A stretch of DNA of 20,127 bases, from positions 1 through 20,127 of the forward strand of contig JBBDQN010000045.1 of NCBI GenBank assembly GCA_040905905.1, read 5' to 3'. Below are positions 1 to 7,809 of the stretch, piece by piece (within the stretch, counting starts at the first letter, position 1; the number at the start of each line of letters is the position of its first letter). This stretch comes from JAICND01 sp040905905. Its GTDB lineage: Bacteria > Actinomycetota > Acidimicrobiia > Spongiisociales > ZC4RG35. The translations under genes were made by a program, and so were the position numbers. The notes beneath the pieces are model-generated. The model was not told the origin of the DNA. It made no database searches and saw only the letters and a list, made by a program, of their open reading frames with translations.

Positions 1-720
1 CTCGGCCATCAGGGTCTTTCCGGTACCGGGTGGGCCCCAGAGCAGGATGCCTCCGGGGATGTATCCACCTTTGGCCTCGATCTCATCGGGCTTTTCGAGA
101 AAGGCGATGTTCTCTTTGATCAGATCGAGGACGTGGTCCTGGCCCCAGACGTCGTTGAATCGGTTCTTGATCTCCTCCGGCATGATGATGTTCACGCCAC
201 CGCGAGAGAGGAACCAGAAAATCATCGCAAATTGCCCGACGATGATGAACAAGTACATCACCATCCGCAGGAGCTCGGGGTTGGTGATGAGGCCGACCAG
301 CAGACGAGGCGCTTGCGTGATCGCCTCGCTGGGCGAATTGATGTCGGGCACCAAGTAGCTGACTGTCACGGAGTAAAGACCGAGGATGATCAGCCAGCGG
401 ATTGAACGGCCTAGCCGGAAGCGAGTCCAGGGCTTGAAGTGGTCGAGGCCACCCTCAACCCTTCCGAAGACTCCTTGCTGCCAAAAGCCGTGATAGCCCG
501 CAGACTTCTCAGACAGGAGATAGTGGATCTGGCGGAAGACTTCCACAGCGAACAGGATCGCGAGCAGTCTTCCAGGAGTGGTCGCCAGAAACTCGGTGAG
601 AGCTGCCTCAAGGGTCACAAAAGGAGGATTGACCTGGCTGCCCACCACCGCGGTGGTGATGACCGCGAGCAGAACCAAGAACTTGATGCGATCCCAGGTG
701 TCCGCCTTACGGCGGGTCAT
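1..720 (-). CDS. Membrane-anchored AAA+ ATPase (FtsH/SpoVK-like), N-terminal part
   Basis: My translation of the minus strand runs open from the ATG at 720 to the window edge (240 codons), so the C-terminus is missing. The first ~190 residues hold hydrophobic stretches near residues 13-28, 51-61, 125-142 and 165-184, which suggests a multi-pass membrane anchor. An AAA+ domain then starts: 'NRFNDVWGQDHVLDLIKENI' is the usual lead-in and GPPGTGKT is a Walker A motif at about residues 229-236. Members use ATP to unfold or remodel proteins; FtsH types also carry a C-terminal zinc protease. Whether a protease follows cannot be seen, so FtsH identity is not claimed. The start lies 2 nt after the stop of the upstream lipoprotein gene with no clear Shine-Dalgarno, so translational coupling is likely. 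The four-segment N-terminus is longer than the two-segment anchor of classical FtsH. Confidence 0.85.
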   Translation of the reverse strand, partial: MTRRKADTWDRIKFLVLLAVITTAVVGSQVNPPFVTLEAALTEFLATTPGRLLAILFAVEVFRQIHYLLSEKSAGYHGFWQQGVFGRVEGGLDHFKPWTRFRLGRSIRWLIILGLYSVTVSYLVPDINSPSEAITQAPRLLVGLITNPELLRMVMYLFIIVGQFAMIFWFLSRGGVNIIMPEEIKNRFNDVWGQDHVLDLIKENIAFLEKPDEIEAKGGYIPGGILLWGPPGTGKTLMAE

Positions 721-722
721 GT

Positions 723-1373
723 TCAGGACGTCTTTTTGTTTACCAGCCACGAATCCACCACCTGTTCTATCAGTTGCTGATTCTGTATAAAGCAATCACG
801 ATTGCAGCCAACGACGATCGAGAACATTCGCTGGTCGGCCGGGTCGGTAACTGAGATCATGTAGGCCACTCCCACACTAGAGCTATCACCGTCGGCAAAA
901 GAGACCAAGACCCGCACCCCGTCAAAGCCGTCGCCAAAGCTGAAGTCCTCCTTGACGTGTTCGGTCGGGTCGACGTACTGGTAATAGGGAATCACTGTCT
1001 GACTGAGGGTGGCCCGGGAGAGGAATTCTTTCTCGACGTCACCGACGGTGCGAACCGACATCGATCCGATCGGATAATTGGCGGCGGCGAGGGACGCGGT
1101 GACGTTGCTGATGTCCCTGGCGGGTGCAGCATCGAAGGCTATGGAGGCGACGTGGGGAAACTCGAATTGTTGGAAAGGCGCGTTGAACGGAAGGTTCTCG
1201 AGGGTGGTGAGCTCGTCGAGTTGATAGGCGTTCCACTCGGCTGGGACATTGACCAGAGAGAGGTTCCCCGGGTCGGTGTAGGTCATGGTGTCTGCCTGCT
1301 CCGAGCCGCACGCCGCCGCCAAAAAGGCAAGCGCTGACAACCCGAGCAGGAGACGTCGGCTCATGTACTTCAT
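723..1373 (-). CDS. Putative lipoprotein of unknown function
   Basis: The protein begins MKYMSRRLLLGLSALAFLAA followed by AC: positive residues, a hydrophobic core and a Cys preceded by Ala-Ala-Ala. This resembles a lipoprotein signal peptide, although -3 is Ala rather than Leu. The mature part of about 190 residues matches no family I can name; it ends in a Cys-containing segment (VVGCNRDCF). A surface or cell-envelope location is inferred. Start choice is uncertain: ATG at 1373 or 1364 gives the best signal peptide, while ATG at 1415 has an AAAGG about 10 nt upstream but adds residues before the positive region. The stop is 2 nt from the start of the membrane AAA+ ATPase gene, so the two are probably co-transcribed and may act together at the membrane. 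The gene is divergent from the YqgE gene. Confidence 0.75.
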   Translation of the reverse strand: MKYMSRRLLLGLSALAFLAAACGSEQADTMTYTDPGNLSLVNVPAEWNAYQLDELTTLENLPFNAPFQQFEFPHVASIAFDAAPARDISNVTASLAAANYPIGSMSVRTVGDVEKEFLSRATLSQTVIPYYQYVDPTEHVKEDFSFGDGFDGVRVLVSFADGDSSSVGVAYMISVTDPADQRMFSIVVGCNRDCFIQNQQLIEQVVDSWLVNKKTS

Positions 1374-1468
1374 AGAATACGCCACAAAGGTAAATATCGG
1401 TTCAAGACCCGCCATGTCGTAGGACCTTTTAGGGGTGAACCAAATGGTACGTGCCAGGATTCACATTC

Positions 1469-2005
1469 ATGGGTACATTCGTCGCCGGCCAGCTTCTGGT
1501 TGCCTCACCCTTTTTGATGGATTTCAACTTCGCCCGCACGGTGGTGCTGGTGCTCCAGCACGACGATGAGGGTGCCCTGGGAGTGGTGCTCAACCGGCCC
1601 AGCGATGAGGCGGTGGACGCACACCTCCCGGAGTGGGCGCAACGCCTGGAAGATCCGGGTGTGGTGTTTGTGGGAGGCCCTGTAGAACCATCAGTCGCGA
1701 TCGGAGTAGTCCGTAACCAGCGACCAAGCGAACCGACCGCAGTCACCGGCGTGGGGATGGTCGATCTCAGTGCGGATCCGGCCGCAACCACCGCCGGGCC
1801 AATCCGAGTGTTTTCCGGTTATTCGGGCTGGGGGGTCGGTCAGCTCGAGGCCGAATTGGAGGAGGGGGCGTGGATCGTGGTACCCGCCCTGGCTCCGGAC
1901 GTGTTCACCGAACGCCCCCAGGAGCTGTGGTCGGAGGTTTTGCGTCGACAGGGAGGCAAGCTGGCGATGCTGGCGTTCTATCCAAGCGATCCGTCCCTCA
2001 ATTAG
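1469..2005 (+). CDS. YqgE/AlgH family protein (UPF0301)
   Basis: The family hallmarks are in order: GQLLVASPFLMDFNFARTVV at the N-terminus, GALGVVLNRPS near residue 35, VFVGGPVEPSVAIGV near 70, VFSGYSGWGVGQLEAELEEGAW in the middle, and LWSEVLRRQGG near the end. The length, ~178 residues, is normal. The biochemical role of the family is unknown; AlgH was linked to alginate regulation in Pseudomonas, which need not apply here. I chose ATG 1469 because AGGA lies 10 nt upstream and the protein then begins just before the conserved block; an in-frame GTG at 1451 would add six residues. The rnhB gene follows on the same strand, about 50 nt downstream. Confidence 0.92.
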   Translation: MGTFVAGQLLVASPFLMDFNFARTVVLVLQHDDEGALGVVLNRPSDEAVDAHLPEWAQRLEDPGVVFVGGPVEPSVAIGVVRNQRPSEPTAVTGVGMVDLSADPAATTAGPIRVFSGYSGWGVGQLEAELEEGAWIVVPALAPDVFTERPQELWSEVLRRQGGKLAMLAFYPSDPSLN

Positions 2006-2055
2006 ACAGAAGACCGAAGTCGGAAGACGGAGGTCAAAAGGGGTACCCTCCCCTG

Positions 2056-2745
2056 GTGGTAACCACAATTCCCCGGTTGCGGTCGGCGATTGTCGACAAG
2101 GCGCCCGGGCTGGGAGTGGAGCGGCAGTTGTGGGCGGCCGGGCATCGGTACGTGGTGGGAATCGACGAGGTGGGCAGAGGATCCTGGGCCGGACAGCTTT
2201 CGGTGGGGGCAGCGATCATCCCCGTTGGCCGACGGGTTTACAAGGTCCGCGACTCCAAGCTTCTCACGGAGGTAGAGCGCGAAGCCATGTTCGACCGGAT
2301 CGCAGGTTGGTGCGAGGCCTGGGCCGTGGGCCATGCAACGGCCGAGGAGTGTGACACTCTTGGCATGTCGGAAGCTCAGCGTCTGGCGGCACGGAGGGCG
2401 CTGGAGGAGTTGGGCATCAAACCGGACAAAGTGCTGGTCGATGGCAACTGGGACTTCGTGGGTGGGGCGGCCAAACTGGTCGGAGGTGACCGAACCTGTC
2501 TGTCGATAGCCTCGGCGTCGGTGCTGGCCAAGGTCACCCGAGACCGGATCATGCGGGGCCTTGCCGAGCATTTCCCGTTCTACAACTTCGAAGCCAACAA
2601 GGGGTACCCGTGCCCGGTCCACAAGGCCGCCCTCCAGGCGTGGGGCCCTAGCGCAATCCATCGACGGTCATGGATCTTCATGGAGGGGCTCGTCTGGAAC
2701 GGTCTCGCCCGATATTCCAGGGATCCCCAACTCTCGCTCTTCTGA
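2056..2745 (+). CDS. rnhB: Ribonuclease HII
   Basis: RNase HII cuts the RNA strand of RNA-DNA hybrids and starts removal of single ribonucleotides from DNA. The signature GIDEVGRGSWAGQLSVGAAI carries the first two metal-binding acids (Asp and Glu of DE), RDSKLL follows, VLVDGNW gives the third acid region, and SIASASVLAKVTRDRIM and NKGYPCPVHKAAL are the conserved C-terminal blocks. With a GTG start at 2056 the protein has 229 residues, normal for the family. The Shine-Dalgarno choice is unclear: a GGAGG at 2029-2033 is rather far and AAAAGGGG around 2036-2042 is about 14 nt away. The stop lies 13 nt from the convergent stop of the amylosucrase-like gene, with no visible terminator in the gap. 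Confidence 0.95.
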   Translation: MVTTIPRLRSAIVDKAPGLGVERQLWAAGHRYVVGIDEVGRGSWAGQLSVGAAIIPVGRRVYKVRDSKLLTEVEREAMFDRIAGWCEAWAVGHATAEECDTLGMSEAQRLAARRALEELGIKPDKVLVDGNWDFVGGAAKLVGGDRTCLSIASASVLAKVTRDRIMRGLAEHFPFYNFEANKGYPCPVHKAALQAWGPSAIHRRSWIFMEGLVWNGLARYSRDPQLSLF

Positions 2746-2758
2746 GGTCCTCTCGGGC

Positions 2759-4564
2759 TTAGAGCTGGAGGAGCCGGTGCTCGAACGGACCGAGTACGTG
2801 TCCGTCCCAAACTTCCTGGCTGATGAGATCGAAGTATTCACCTTTCGGTAGGGAGTCACGGGCTACCAGGGCGATACGATCGGTCAGGTTGGCGACCAAA
2901 AGGGACCCGCCCCGCCCGAACGCCACCACTCCGATTTCTCCAGGATCGATGGGCTCTATGGGAGTGGTCGGGTCGACTCCCGATAGGGCCCGGCGCGCTG
3001 CCAGGAGACCCTTGAACCCGGCGAGCACCTCGGCTTCGGGCCCGATTCCGGCCAGAGCGCGTTCCATCCTGACTTGATCGAAACGAGGCCGTTGCATCCA
3101 CAGCACGTCCGCGGCGTGGTGCGGATCGGCTCGGTGGGTGTGGTCGTTGAATATGGCGATCTCATCTCCGAGCAAGAAGAGCGGGATCTCTGCAGCCGCG
3201 ACCACCACCGCCCAGGCGGCCAGGATTCGACGAACCGATAGCGCCGACGCGGTTGGATCCATATTTTCGGTAGCTGCCTCCAGGCCCGCTAGCGATGCAA
3301 GCGTCCCGGCGATGCCGGCAACGGCGGACTCGCCATTGGGCGGGACGAGCGCTCCCTTTGCGAAGGACCCTGATGCCTCGCCCGAGTAGAAGCTGTTCAG
3401 GTAGAGACGGTGAAGGGTGGGATCCATTGCCAGCCGAACCGCGTCCTCATCGAGAAACTCCCAATGGATCTGATTGTGGTCGCGGAGATAGGTAAGCCAC
3501 GAGGATCCTGGCGAACGGTGGCAGCGGTTTCCTAGTGCGATCCGGAGGAGGCGGGTGTCGGCTGTAGCGATGGCCTCCCAAATTGAGGACATCAACAGGT
3601 GGTTGTATCCCAGCCGGCACTCCTCCGAGTTGACGAAGGCCGGAACGTCGCTAATGAGGACGACAGCGGGGGCGGCTATGTCGACCAACATCTGCAGAAC
3701 TTGCACGATCAGGTGCGCTTCGGGAAGGTCCTCGCAGGCGGTTCCGGGTGTTTTCCAGAGATGGCCAACGGAGTTGAGGCGAAGCGCCCCAATTCCGAGG
3801 TTGGCTATGCCCAGGAGTTCTGTGGCTATTGCTGCCAGGACCCGCGGGTTCGAGTAATTGAGGTCCCACTCGAAAGGTTGGAACGTGGTCCAGATCCAGC
3901 GACCCCCCTGTACGTCGGAATGCCAGGTAAAGCTGTCGCCCCCACGGTCGGGTGCGTTCGTTTTGAGATGCGGAGCGAATTGGTCGGGGATAGAGCGATC
4001 GGTGTATAGGAAGTAGTAGCTCTGTTCCGCTTTCCCGGCCGCGGCGGCCCTGGCCCACTTGTGATCGGACGCGGTGTGGCTCAACGTGAGGTCGAGGACC
4101 AGGGAGATCCCGGCATCGTTCAACTGCTTGGCCAGGTCGGCCGACTCCTCGTTGGGTTCTAGACCCAGCATGTGGAGATGGGTCACTCCGAGGCTCTGGA
4201 GATAGCCGATCCGGTCCGTCAATCCTGCCACGGTGCCGGCGAAGAGATCGAGATACGCCATCGCCCAGGTGGTGCCCTGCTCGGTGACCCACGACCGGGC
4301 TCCCGCGCGGTCCGCCTTGCGCAGCCGTTTCGACCTCGCCAGGTATCCATTAGCGGCAACCTGGATGATCGACTCAACGGTCCAGGCGAAGTCGTATTGC
4401 CAGCCGTAGAGTCGATGAAGACATCGGAACAAGCCATCGAAGTGTTTGGCCAACCGATCATTGAATTCCACCCACTGCTCTGTTCTGAATCGTGGTCGAA
4501 GGGTCTGGGAGAGGTGCTCGCGCGCTTCGGCGGCGGCGAGCACCAGCCAATCGTCGGCGCTCAC
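2759..4564 (-). CDS. Amylosucrase-like GH13 protein lacking catalytic residues
   Basis: The 601-residue protein aligns by eye along its whole length with amylosucrase (GH13 subfamily 4): helical N-domain (residues ~20-100), YLDLFAGTVAGLTDRIGYLQ, SLGVTHLHML, RWIWTTFQPFEWDLNYSNP (222-240), NLGIGALRLNSVGHLWK (255-271), ECRLGYNHLLM, FLLGDEI and a C-terminal beta domain. Amylosucrase normally builds alpha-glucan from sucrose. Here the nucleophile Asp is Asn264 (codon AAC at 3775-3773), the acid/base Glu is Asp306 and the transition-state Asp is Asn364. The beta2-alpha2 loop with the DGGY segment is also absent: residues ~133-150 run straight from LGLEP into the next helix. The conserved His163, Arg262 and His363 remain. 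It is therefore probably not a working glycosidase; glucan binding or a scaffold role is inferred. It is the last gene of a four-gene operon, 13 nt after the preceding esterase. GTG start, no Shine-Dalgarno seen. Confidence 0.88.
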   Translation of the reverse strand: MSADDWLVLAAAEAREHLSQTLRPRFRTEQWVEFNDRLAKHFDGLFRCLHRLYGWQYDFAWTVESIIQVAANGYLARSKRLRKADRAGARSWVTEQGTTWAMAYLDLFAGTVAGLTDRIGYLQSLGVTHLHMLGLEPNEESADLAKQLNDAGISLVLDLTLSHTASDHKWARAAAAGKAEQSYYFLYTDRSIPDQFAPHLKTNAPDRGGDSFTWHSDVQGGRWIWTTFQPFEWDLNYSNPRVLAAIATELLGIANLGIGALRLNSVGHLWKTPGTACEDLPEAHLIVQVLQMLVDIAAPAVVLISDVPAFVNSEECRLGYNHLLMSSIWEAIATADTRLLRIALGNRCHRSPGSSWLTYLRDHNQIHWEFLDEDAVRLAMDPTLHRLYLNSFYSGEASGSFAKGALVPPNGESAVAGIAGTLASLAGLEAATENMDPTASALSVRRILAAWAVVVAAAEIPLFLLGDEIAIFNDHTHRADPHHAADVLWMQRPRFDQVRMERALAGIGPEAEVLAGFKGLLAARRALSGVDPTTPIEPIDPGEIGVVAFGRGGSLLVANLTDRIALVARDSLPKGEYFDLISQEVWDGHVLGPFEHRLLQL

Positions 4565-4577
4565 CGGACGAGCTGTT

Positions 4578-5306
4578 TCAAGAGGTGAGCTCGTCCAGGT
4601 ATCGAGGAAACATCTCCCGCCAGGACACCCAGTCGTGAGGCCACTCCGGTCCCCATTCGTCCACCCGGTTGGGTATGCCTTTGTTTCCTAGGATCGACGC
4701 CATTCTCCAGGACTCGCCCGGCTCTTCGGCTTTGCCCTGGCCATGGCAGAACAGGACGAACCGGCGACGCAGCTGCTCAAGGTGGTCTGGCTCGTCGAGG
4801 GTAGGCAGGTAGTGGAGGGGAGAGGAGAAGAAGAAATCGGGGGTCATGTGGCCCCGCAGCCACTTGGTGAGGTCATATGTGCCAGATACGCAAAGGGCGC
4901 TCGCGAACACGTCAGGATGTTTGCTGAGGACCTCGAGGGCGTTAAAGGCTCCGATCGAGGCTCCAGCCGCGATCACCTCGATCGAGTCGGAGCCGCAATC
5001 GGCCCTGATCGCTGGGACCACTTCATGGCGGATGGCCGAGTCGAAGGCCGTCATCATCCACCCTGCGTGGCGGGAGTCGGCACCTGCAAGGAAGGCCCGG
5101 CCGTTCAGAGAGTCGACCGAGTAGACCTTGATGCGTCCCTGGTTGATGAGATCTTCGAGTGCCGAGATCATGAGGAACCGCTCGATTTCTTCGGAGTCGC
5201 CTCCGGCGGTTGGAAAAATCAGAACTGGCTCCCCGAAGGTGCCCCAACGAGCGAGGTTGAGCTCGGCCCCGAGGCGTTCGGAGTGCCACTTCTCCACCGC
5301 CTTCAT
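4578..5306 (-). CDS. Alpha/beta-hydrolase, putative esterase (esterase D-like)
   Basis: The 242-residue protein has the layout of the putative-esterase (PF00756-like) group. A beta-strand with an oxyanion region (VLIFPTAGGDSEE, residues 28-40) is followed by the nucleophile elbow GASIG with Ser117, and a late His224 in EWPHDWVSWREMFPRYL. The acid residue is not clear; acids near 194-198 are candidates. No signal peptide is present, so it is likely cytoplasmic. The start is well supported: GGAGGA lies 6 nt before the ATG, and the ATG overlaps the stop of the upstream ATP-grasp gene by 4 bp (ATGA), so the two are translationally coupled. The substrate is unknown. Its place between an ATP-grasp ligase and an amylosucrase-like protein suggests acyl or ester chemistry on a carbohydrate or peptide, which is inference only. 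Confidence 0.85.
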   Translation of the reverse strand: MKAVEKWHSERLGAELNLARWGTFGEPVLIFPTAGGDSEEIERFLMISALEDLINQGRIKVYSVDSLNGRAFLAGADSRHAGWMMTAFDSAIRHEVVPAIRADCGSDSIEVIAAGASIGAFNALEVLSKHPDVFASALCVSGTYDLTKWLRGHMTPDFFFSSPLHYLPTLDEPDHLEQLRRRFVLFCHGQGKAEEPGESWRMASILGNKGIPNRVDEWGPEWPHDWVSWREMFPRYLDELTS

Positions 5307-6637
5307 AGGTTCTCCTCCACCCGCTCTCCCACATGAAGGGGCTCCAGCGGTTTTTCATCGATTGCCCGCGCAGGCATCGGTTTCGACCCGAGGAGGTCCA
5401 GGCGATCGCGTTCGGTCCTGCGCCAGAACTGCAGGAGGCCCCAAAAATGCTCGGTGTAGAGGTCCACCTCGTGAGGAGGAAAGATCACCGACACCTTGCG
5501 CCGAACTGCTTCCAACGCTCGGTCCGTCGAGAAGTAGTCCCAGGTGATCTCGTCGAGATGGGACAGATGGGTGTCGCAAAACTCGAGGAAGCGGTCGGTG
5601 TCGTAGGCCTGGTGGGCAAGCGAGGCGTAGGCGGAGAGTTTGTCCCGGTAGGGCCGGTCGGAAGCGGCTATATCGAAGTACGGCTCCCAGTCCGGGTTAT
5701 ATCGCACCCGGCGGTGGGTGGCGGCGACAAACAGGGACCACCGGATCTTGGCCTTTACGAGCCAAGGAAGGTGATAGTGCAGGCTGGTCACCTGGGAGTC
5801 AGGACAGGCATTGGCGAAGTCGATCGGGTAGAACGCCCCCTCTTTGCGCAACGCCTCGCAGGAGTTGAAGTCCCAGTTGAAGAAGCTGTTGATGGTCAGC
5901 ACCATGTCGGAAAGAAGCTGCCATTCGTCGGCATCGACAAAGTTGAAGTCGACCTTGTATCGATCGTGCATCGGGGCCGTAGGGTCGTATCGGATCACGT
6001 TGACCTGGGGACCCACCGCCAGCGTTCGGACGAACAGGTCGTACGGTTCAACCGCTTCCTGGAGATGCATGATCGAACGCCCGCTTTGTTCGTACGCGGA
6101 CCGGAGCTGATCATCGTTCTCGATCCGGGACACACCCCGCCAAGCCCCGCCATCGAACGGCTTCATGTAGCACGGATAACCGATCTGTTTGGCAATCTCA
6201 GCGAGGTCGAAGAAGCGGGCGTATTGGTCAAGCGTCACCTGAAGGTCGGGTTGGGGTGCCGTCTCCTTGGGCGGCAAGAGAACCGTGCGAGGCACCGGCA
6301 GCCCGAGGCGCATCATCGCCGCGTAGCTGGTGTGTTTCTCCATCGACTGGACCGTGAACGGGTTGTTGAAAACATAGAGGTCGTCGTGGACCACGGCCTT
6401 TTTGATCCACTCCCTGGAAGTGTGATACCAGTGGGTGAGGCGGTCGAGAAGTACGGCATACCGCACGGGCTGACGCAGGAAAAACGGTTCGATCGTGACT
6501 CGCTCCACGCGAAATGTGTGGTGATCTGACCCGATCGGTATCCGGGGTTCGAGGCGGGCGACTATGTCCTCGAAGAAGATGGGCCATTCGAGGTCGGCCC
6601 CCAGCGAAAGGCCGATCGTGAGAGGAAGCTCCGCCAT
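5303..6637 (-). CDS. ATP-grasp domain protein
   Basis: The 444-residue protein carries ATP-grasp features. An N-terminal pre-ATP-grasp region contains the 'NNPFTVQSMEKHTSYAAMMR' segment (residues ~91-110), which resembles the 'N-K-x-x-x-x-x-x-L' lead-in of carboxylate-amine ligases. The ATP-binding strand and glycine-rich loop are IGYPCYMKPFDGGAWRGVSR, with the Lys in YMKP. Acidic and Asn metal ligands are probably in YPIDFANACPDSQ (near residue 292). Such enzymes join a carboxylate to an amine or thiol through an acyl-phosphate; the substrate cannot be read here. The start ATG has GGAGGG directly in front of it, unusually close for a Shine-Dalgarno, but no other start fits. It begins 10 nt after the preceding esterase gene and ends in a 4-bp overlap with the next, so all belong to one operon. 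Confidence 0.85.
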   Translation of the reverse strand: MAELPLTIGLSLGADLEWPIFFEDIVARLEPRIPIGSDHHTFRVERVTIEPFFLRQPVRYAVLLDRLTHWYHTSREWIKKAVVHDDLYVFNNPFTVQSMEKHTSYAAMMRLGLPVPRTVLLPPKETAPQPDLQVTLDQYARFFDLAEIAKQIGYPCYMKPFDGGAWRGVSRIENDDQLRSAYEQSGRSIMHLQEAVEPYDLFVRTLAVGPQVNVIRYDPTAPMHDRYKVDFNFVDADEWQLLSDMVLTINSFFNWDFNSCEALRKEGAFYPIDFANACPDSQVTSLHYHLPWLVKAKIRWSLFVAATHRRVRYNPDWEPYFDIAASDRPYRDKLSAYASLAHQAYDTDRFLEFCDTHLSHLDEITWDYFSTDRALEAVRRKVSVIFPPHEVDLYTEHFWGLLQFWRRTERDRLDLLGSKPMPARAIDEKPLEPLHVGERVEENL

Positions 6638-6647
6638 CCCTCCGAGC

Positions 6648-7745
6648 CTAATTGGTGGGGCTCAACAGAGGCCGGGGAGGAAAGAGGAATTGGAGGCACT
6701 CACCCAGTCGATCGCGCCAAGCACCCCAGTGGTGACCGTCCCAGGTCTCCACTGCCGCCAGCTTTAGCCCGACGGCTCGTAGTTGGGGGTTGAGGCGGCG
6801 GTGGAAATCGGTCAGACCTTCGTAGCGGCCCACGCTGGAGTAGACGGAATAACCCTCGACCCGGGGATCTCGCCCGAATGTCTCAAGAAAGGAGGCGATC
6901 GGACGGAAAATCTCGTCTGGCCAGTTGTCGTTCAGAGTGTGTACGAACGTGCCGGATAACAGTCCAAGGCCGGCGAAGTGGCGGGGGTAATGCCAGGCCG
7001 TGGCAAGTGACGCCACCGCCCCCAGGGAAGCGCCCATCAGGGCCCGAATCGAGGTTGCCGAGTACACGCCGAGCCTGCGCTGCAGGTGGGGGAGGATCTC
7101 GTGGACGATATGGGTGGCGTGATCCCGTGACGCGGCGTATTCGGCCAAGCGGTGCCAGGGATCGATAAGGACAGCCACCAAGGGCCGGATTGACCCGGAA
7201 ATGATCAAGTGGTCGAGGGCCGGCCTTATGTCGGCGTGTTCAAGAAAGTCTCTTCCGTCGTGGATGACCACCAGGGCCAGGTTCGCGCCTCGCTTGAACC
7301 CGGGCGGGAGATACACGTGGTGGTGGCGACGGCCGCCGAGAGCCGCCGAGGTGACCCGAATCTCCACGACGTTGCTTGCCGTCGGAAGCCCGTCGGCTGG
7401 AGAGGAGAAGGCGCGATAACCCTGCCCGGTGAGGACGGAATTGCTTCCAAAGGGATTGCTGGCTGCGGGTGGGTTGGTGGGATCGTCGACCTCGTGCCAA
7501 CGCCCGCCCCGTTTCACCGCCAAGCGGTACTCGATTCGGGCGGTGGAGGGGAGGGCGATGGGCAATAGCCAACGTTCGGTCCCTTCGATCCTGATGAACG
7601 GACCGGGATCGGGAAATCGTGGCATCCAGGTGCGGAGGCGAACCTCCTGGGCGGGTCCGTCGTAGACGAGAACCGTCCGACCGGCATGGTGAAAAGGTCC
7701 GGTCGCGGCGAGGGCGGTGCTCTGCAATGAGGCGGGTGCTGTCAC
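6648..7745 (-). CDS. Enterochelin-esterase-like hydrolase with N-terminal E-set domain
   Basis: The protein (~365 residues from GTG 7745) has two parts. Residues ~20-110 form an E-set/CBM48-like beta domain (VLVYDGPAQEVRLRTWMP, then IEYRLAV near 72-78), as in Fes/IroD enzymes. Then comes an alpha/beta-hydrolase with HHHVYLPPGF, VVIHDGRDF, nucleophile elbow GASLG (Ser240) and a terminal WDGHHWGAWRDRL with the likely catalytic His339. Enterochelin esterases hydrolyse siderophore esters, but many relatives act on other esters, and no siderophore genes lie nearby. The start is uncertain: an in-frame ATG at 7856 would run 47 bp into the divergent galE, while GTG 7745 lies just before the first beta strand with GGAG only 2 nt upstream. 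It is the first gene of the four-gene operon ending in the amylosucrase-like gene. Confidence 0.82.
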   Translation of the reverse strand: MTAPASLQSTALAATGPFHHAGRTVLVYDGPAQEVRLRTWMPRFPDPGPFIRIEGTERWLLPIALPSTARIEYRLAVKRGGRWHEVDDPTNPPAASNPFGSNSVLTGQGYRAFSSPADGLPTASNVVEIRVTSAALGGRRHHHVYLPPGFKRGANLALVVIHDGRDFLEHADIRPALDHLIISGSIRPLVAVLIDPWHRLAEYAASRDHATHIVHEILPHLQRRLGVYSATSIRALMGASLGAVASLATAWHYPRHFAGLGLLSGTFVHTLNDNWPDEIFRPIASFLETFGRDPRVEGYSVYSSVGRYEGLTDFHRRLNPQLRAVGLKLAAVETWDGHHWGAWRDRLGECLQFLFPPRPLLSPTN

Positions 7746-7797
7746 AGCTCCGCGATTTTGGCAGACACCGGTTGTGGGTAGGCCGGGGCCAGGGCGG

Positions 7798-7803
7798 TAG
7801 CCT
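7798..7803 (+). promoter_or_regulatory. Possible -10 box of a leaderless galE promoter
   Basis: TAGCCT matches the actinobacterial TANNNT -10 form and ends 6 nt before the galE GTG, so transcription could start at or next to the start codon. No convincing Shine-Dalgarno is present, which fits leaderless translation. No good -35 box is seen. Weak evidence on its own. Confidence 0.3.
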
Positions 7804-7809
7804 GACCAG

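Noticed and set aside
2759..4564. Active amylosucrase or alpha-amylase
   Set aside because: All three catalytic acids are changed and the DGGY loop is missing, so a catalytic name would mislead.
5333..6529. A 398-codon open frame on the plus strand opposite the ATP-grasp gene
   Set aside because: Its translation is rich in Val, Gly, Arg and His with no family features, while the minus strand has clear ATP-grasp motifs and tight operon spacing. It is an antisense shadow of high-GC coding DNA.
6648..7745. Siderophore (enterochelin) esterase function
   Set aside because: Only the fold supports it; no siderophore synthesis or uptake gene is present and the operon points to carbohydrate or ligase chemistry.
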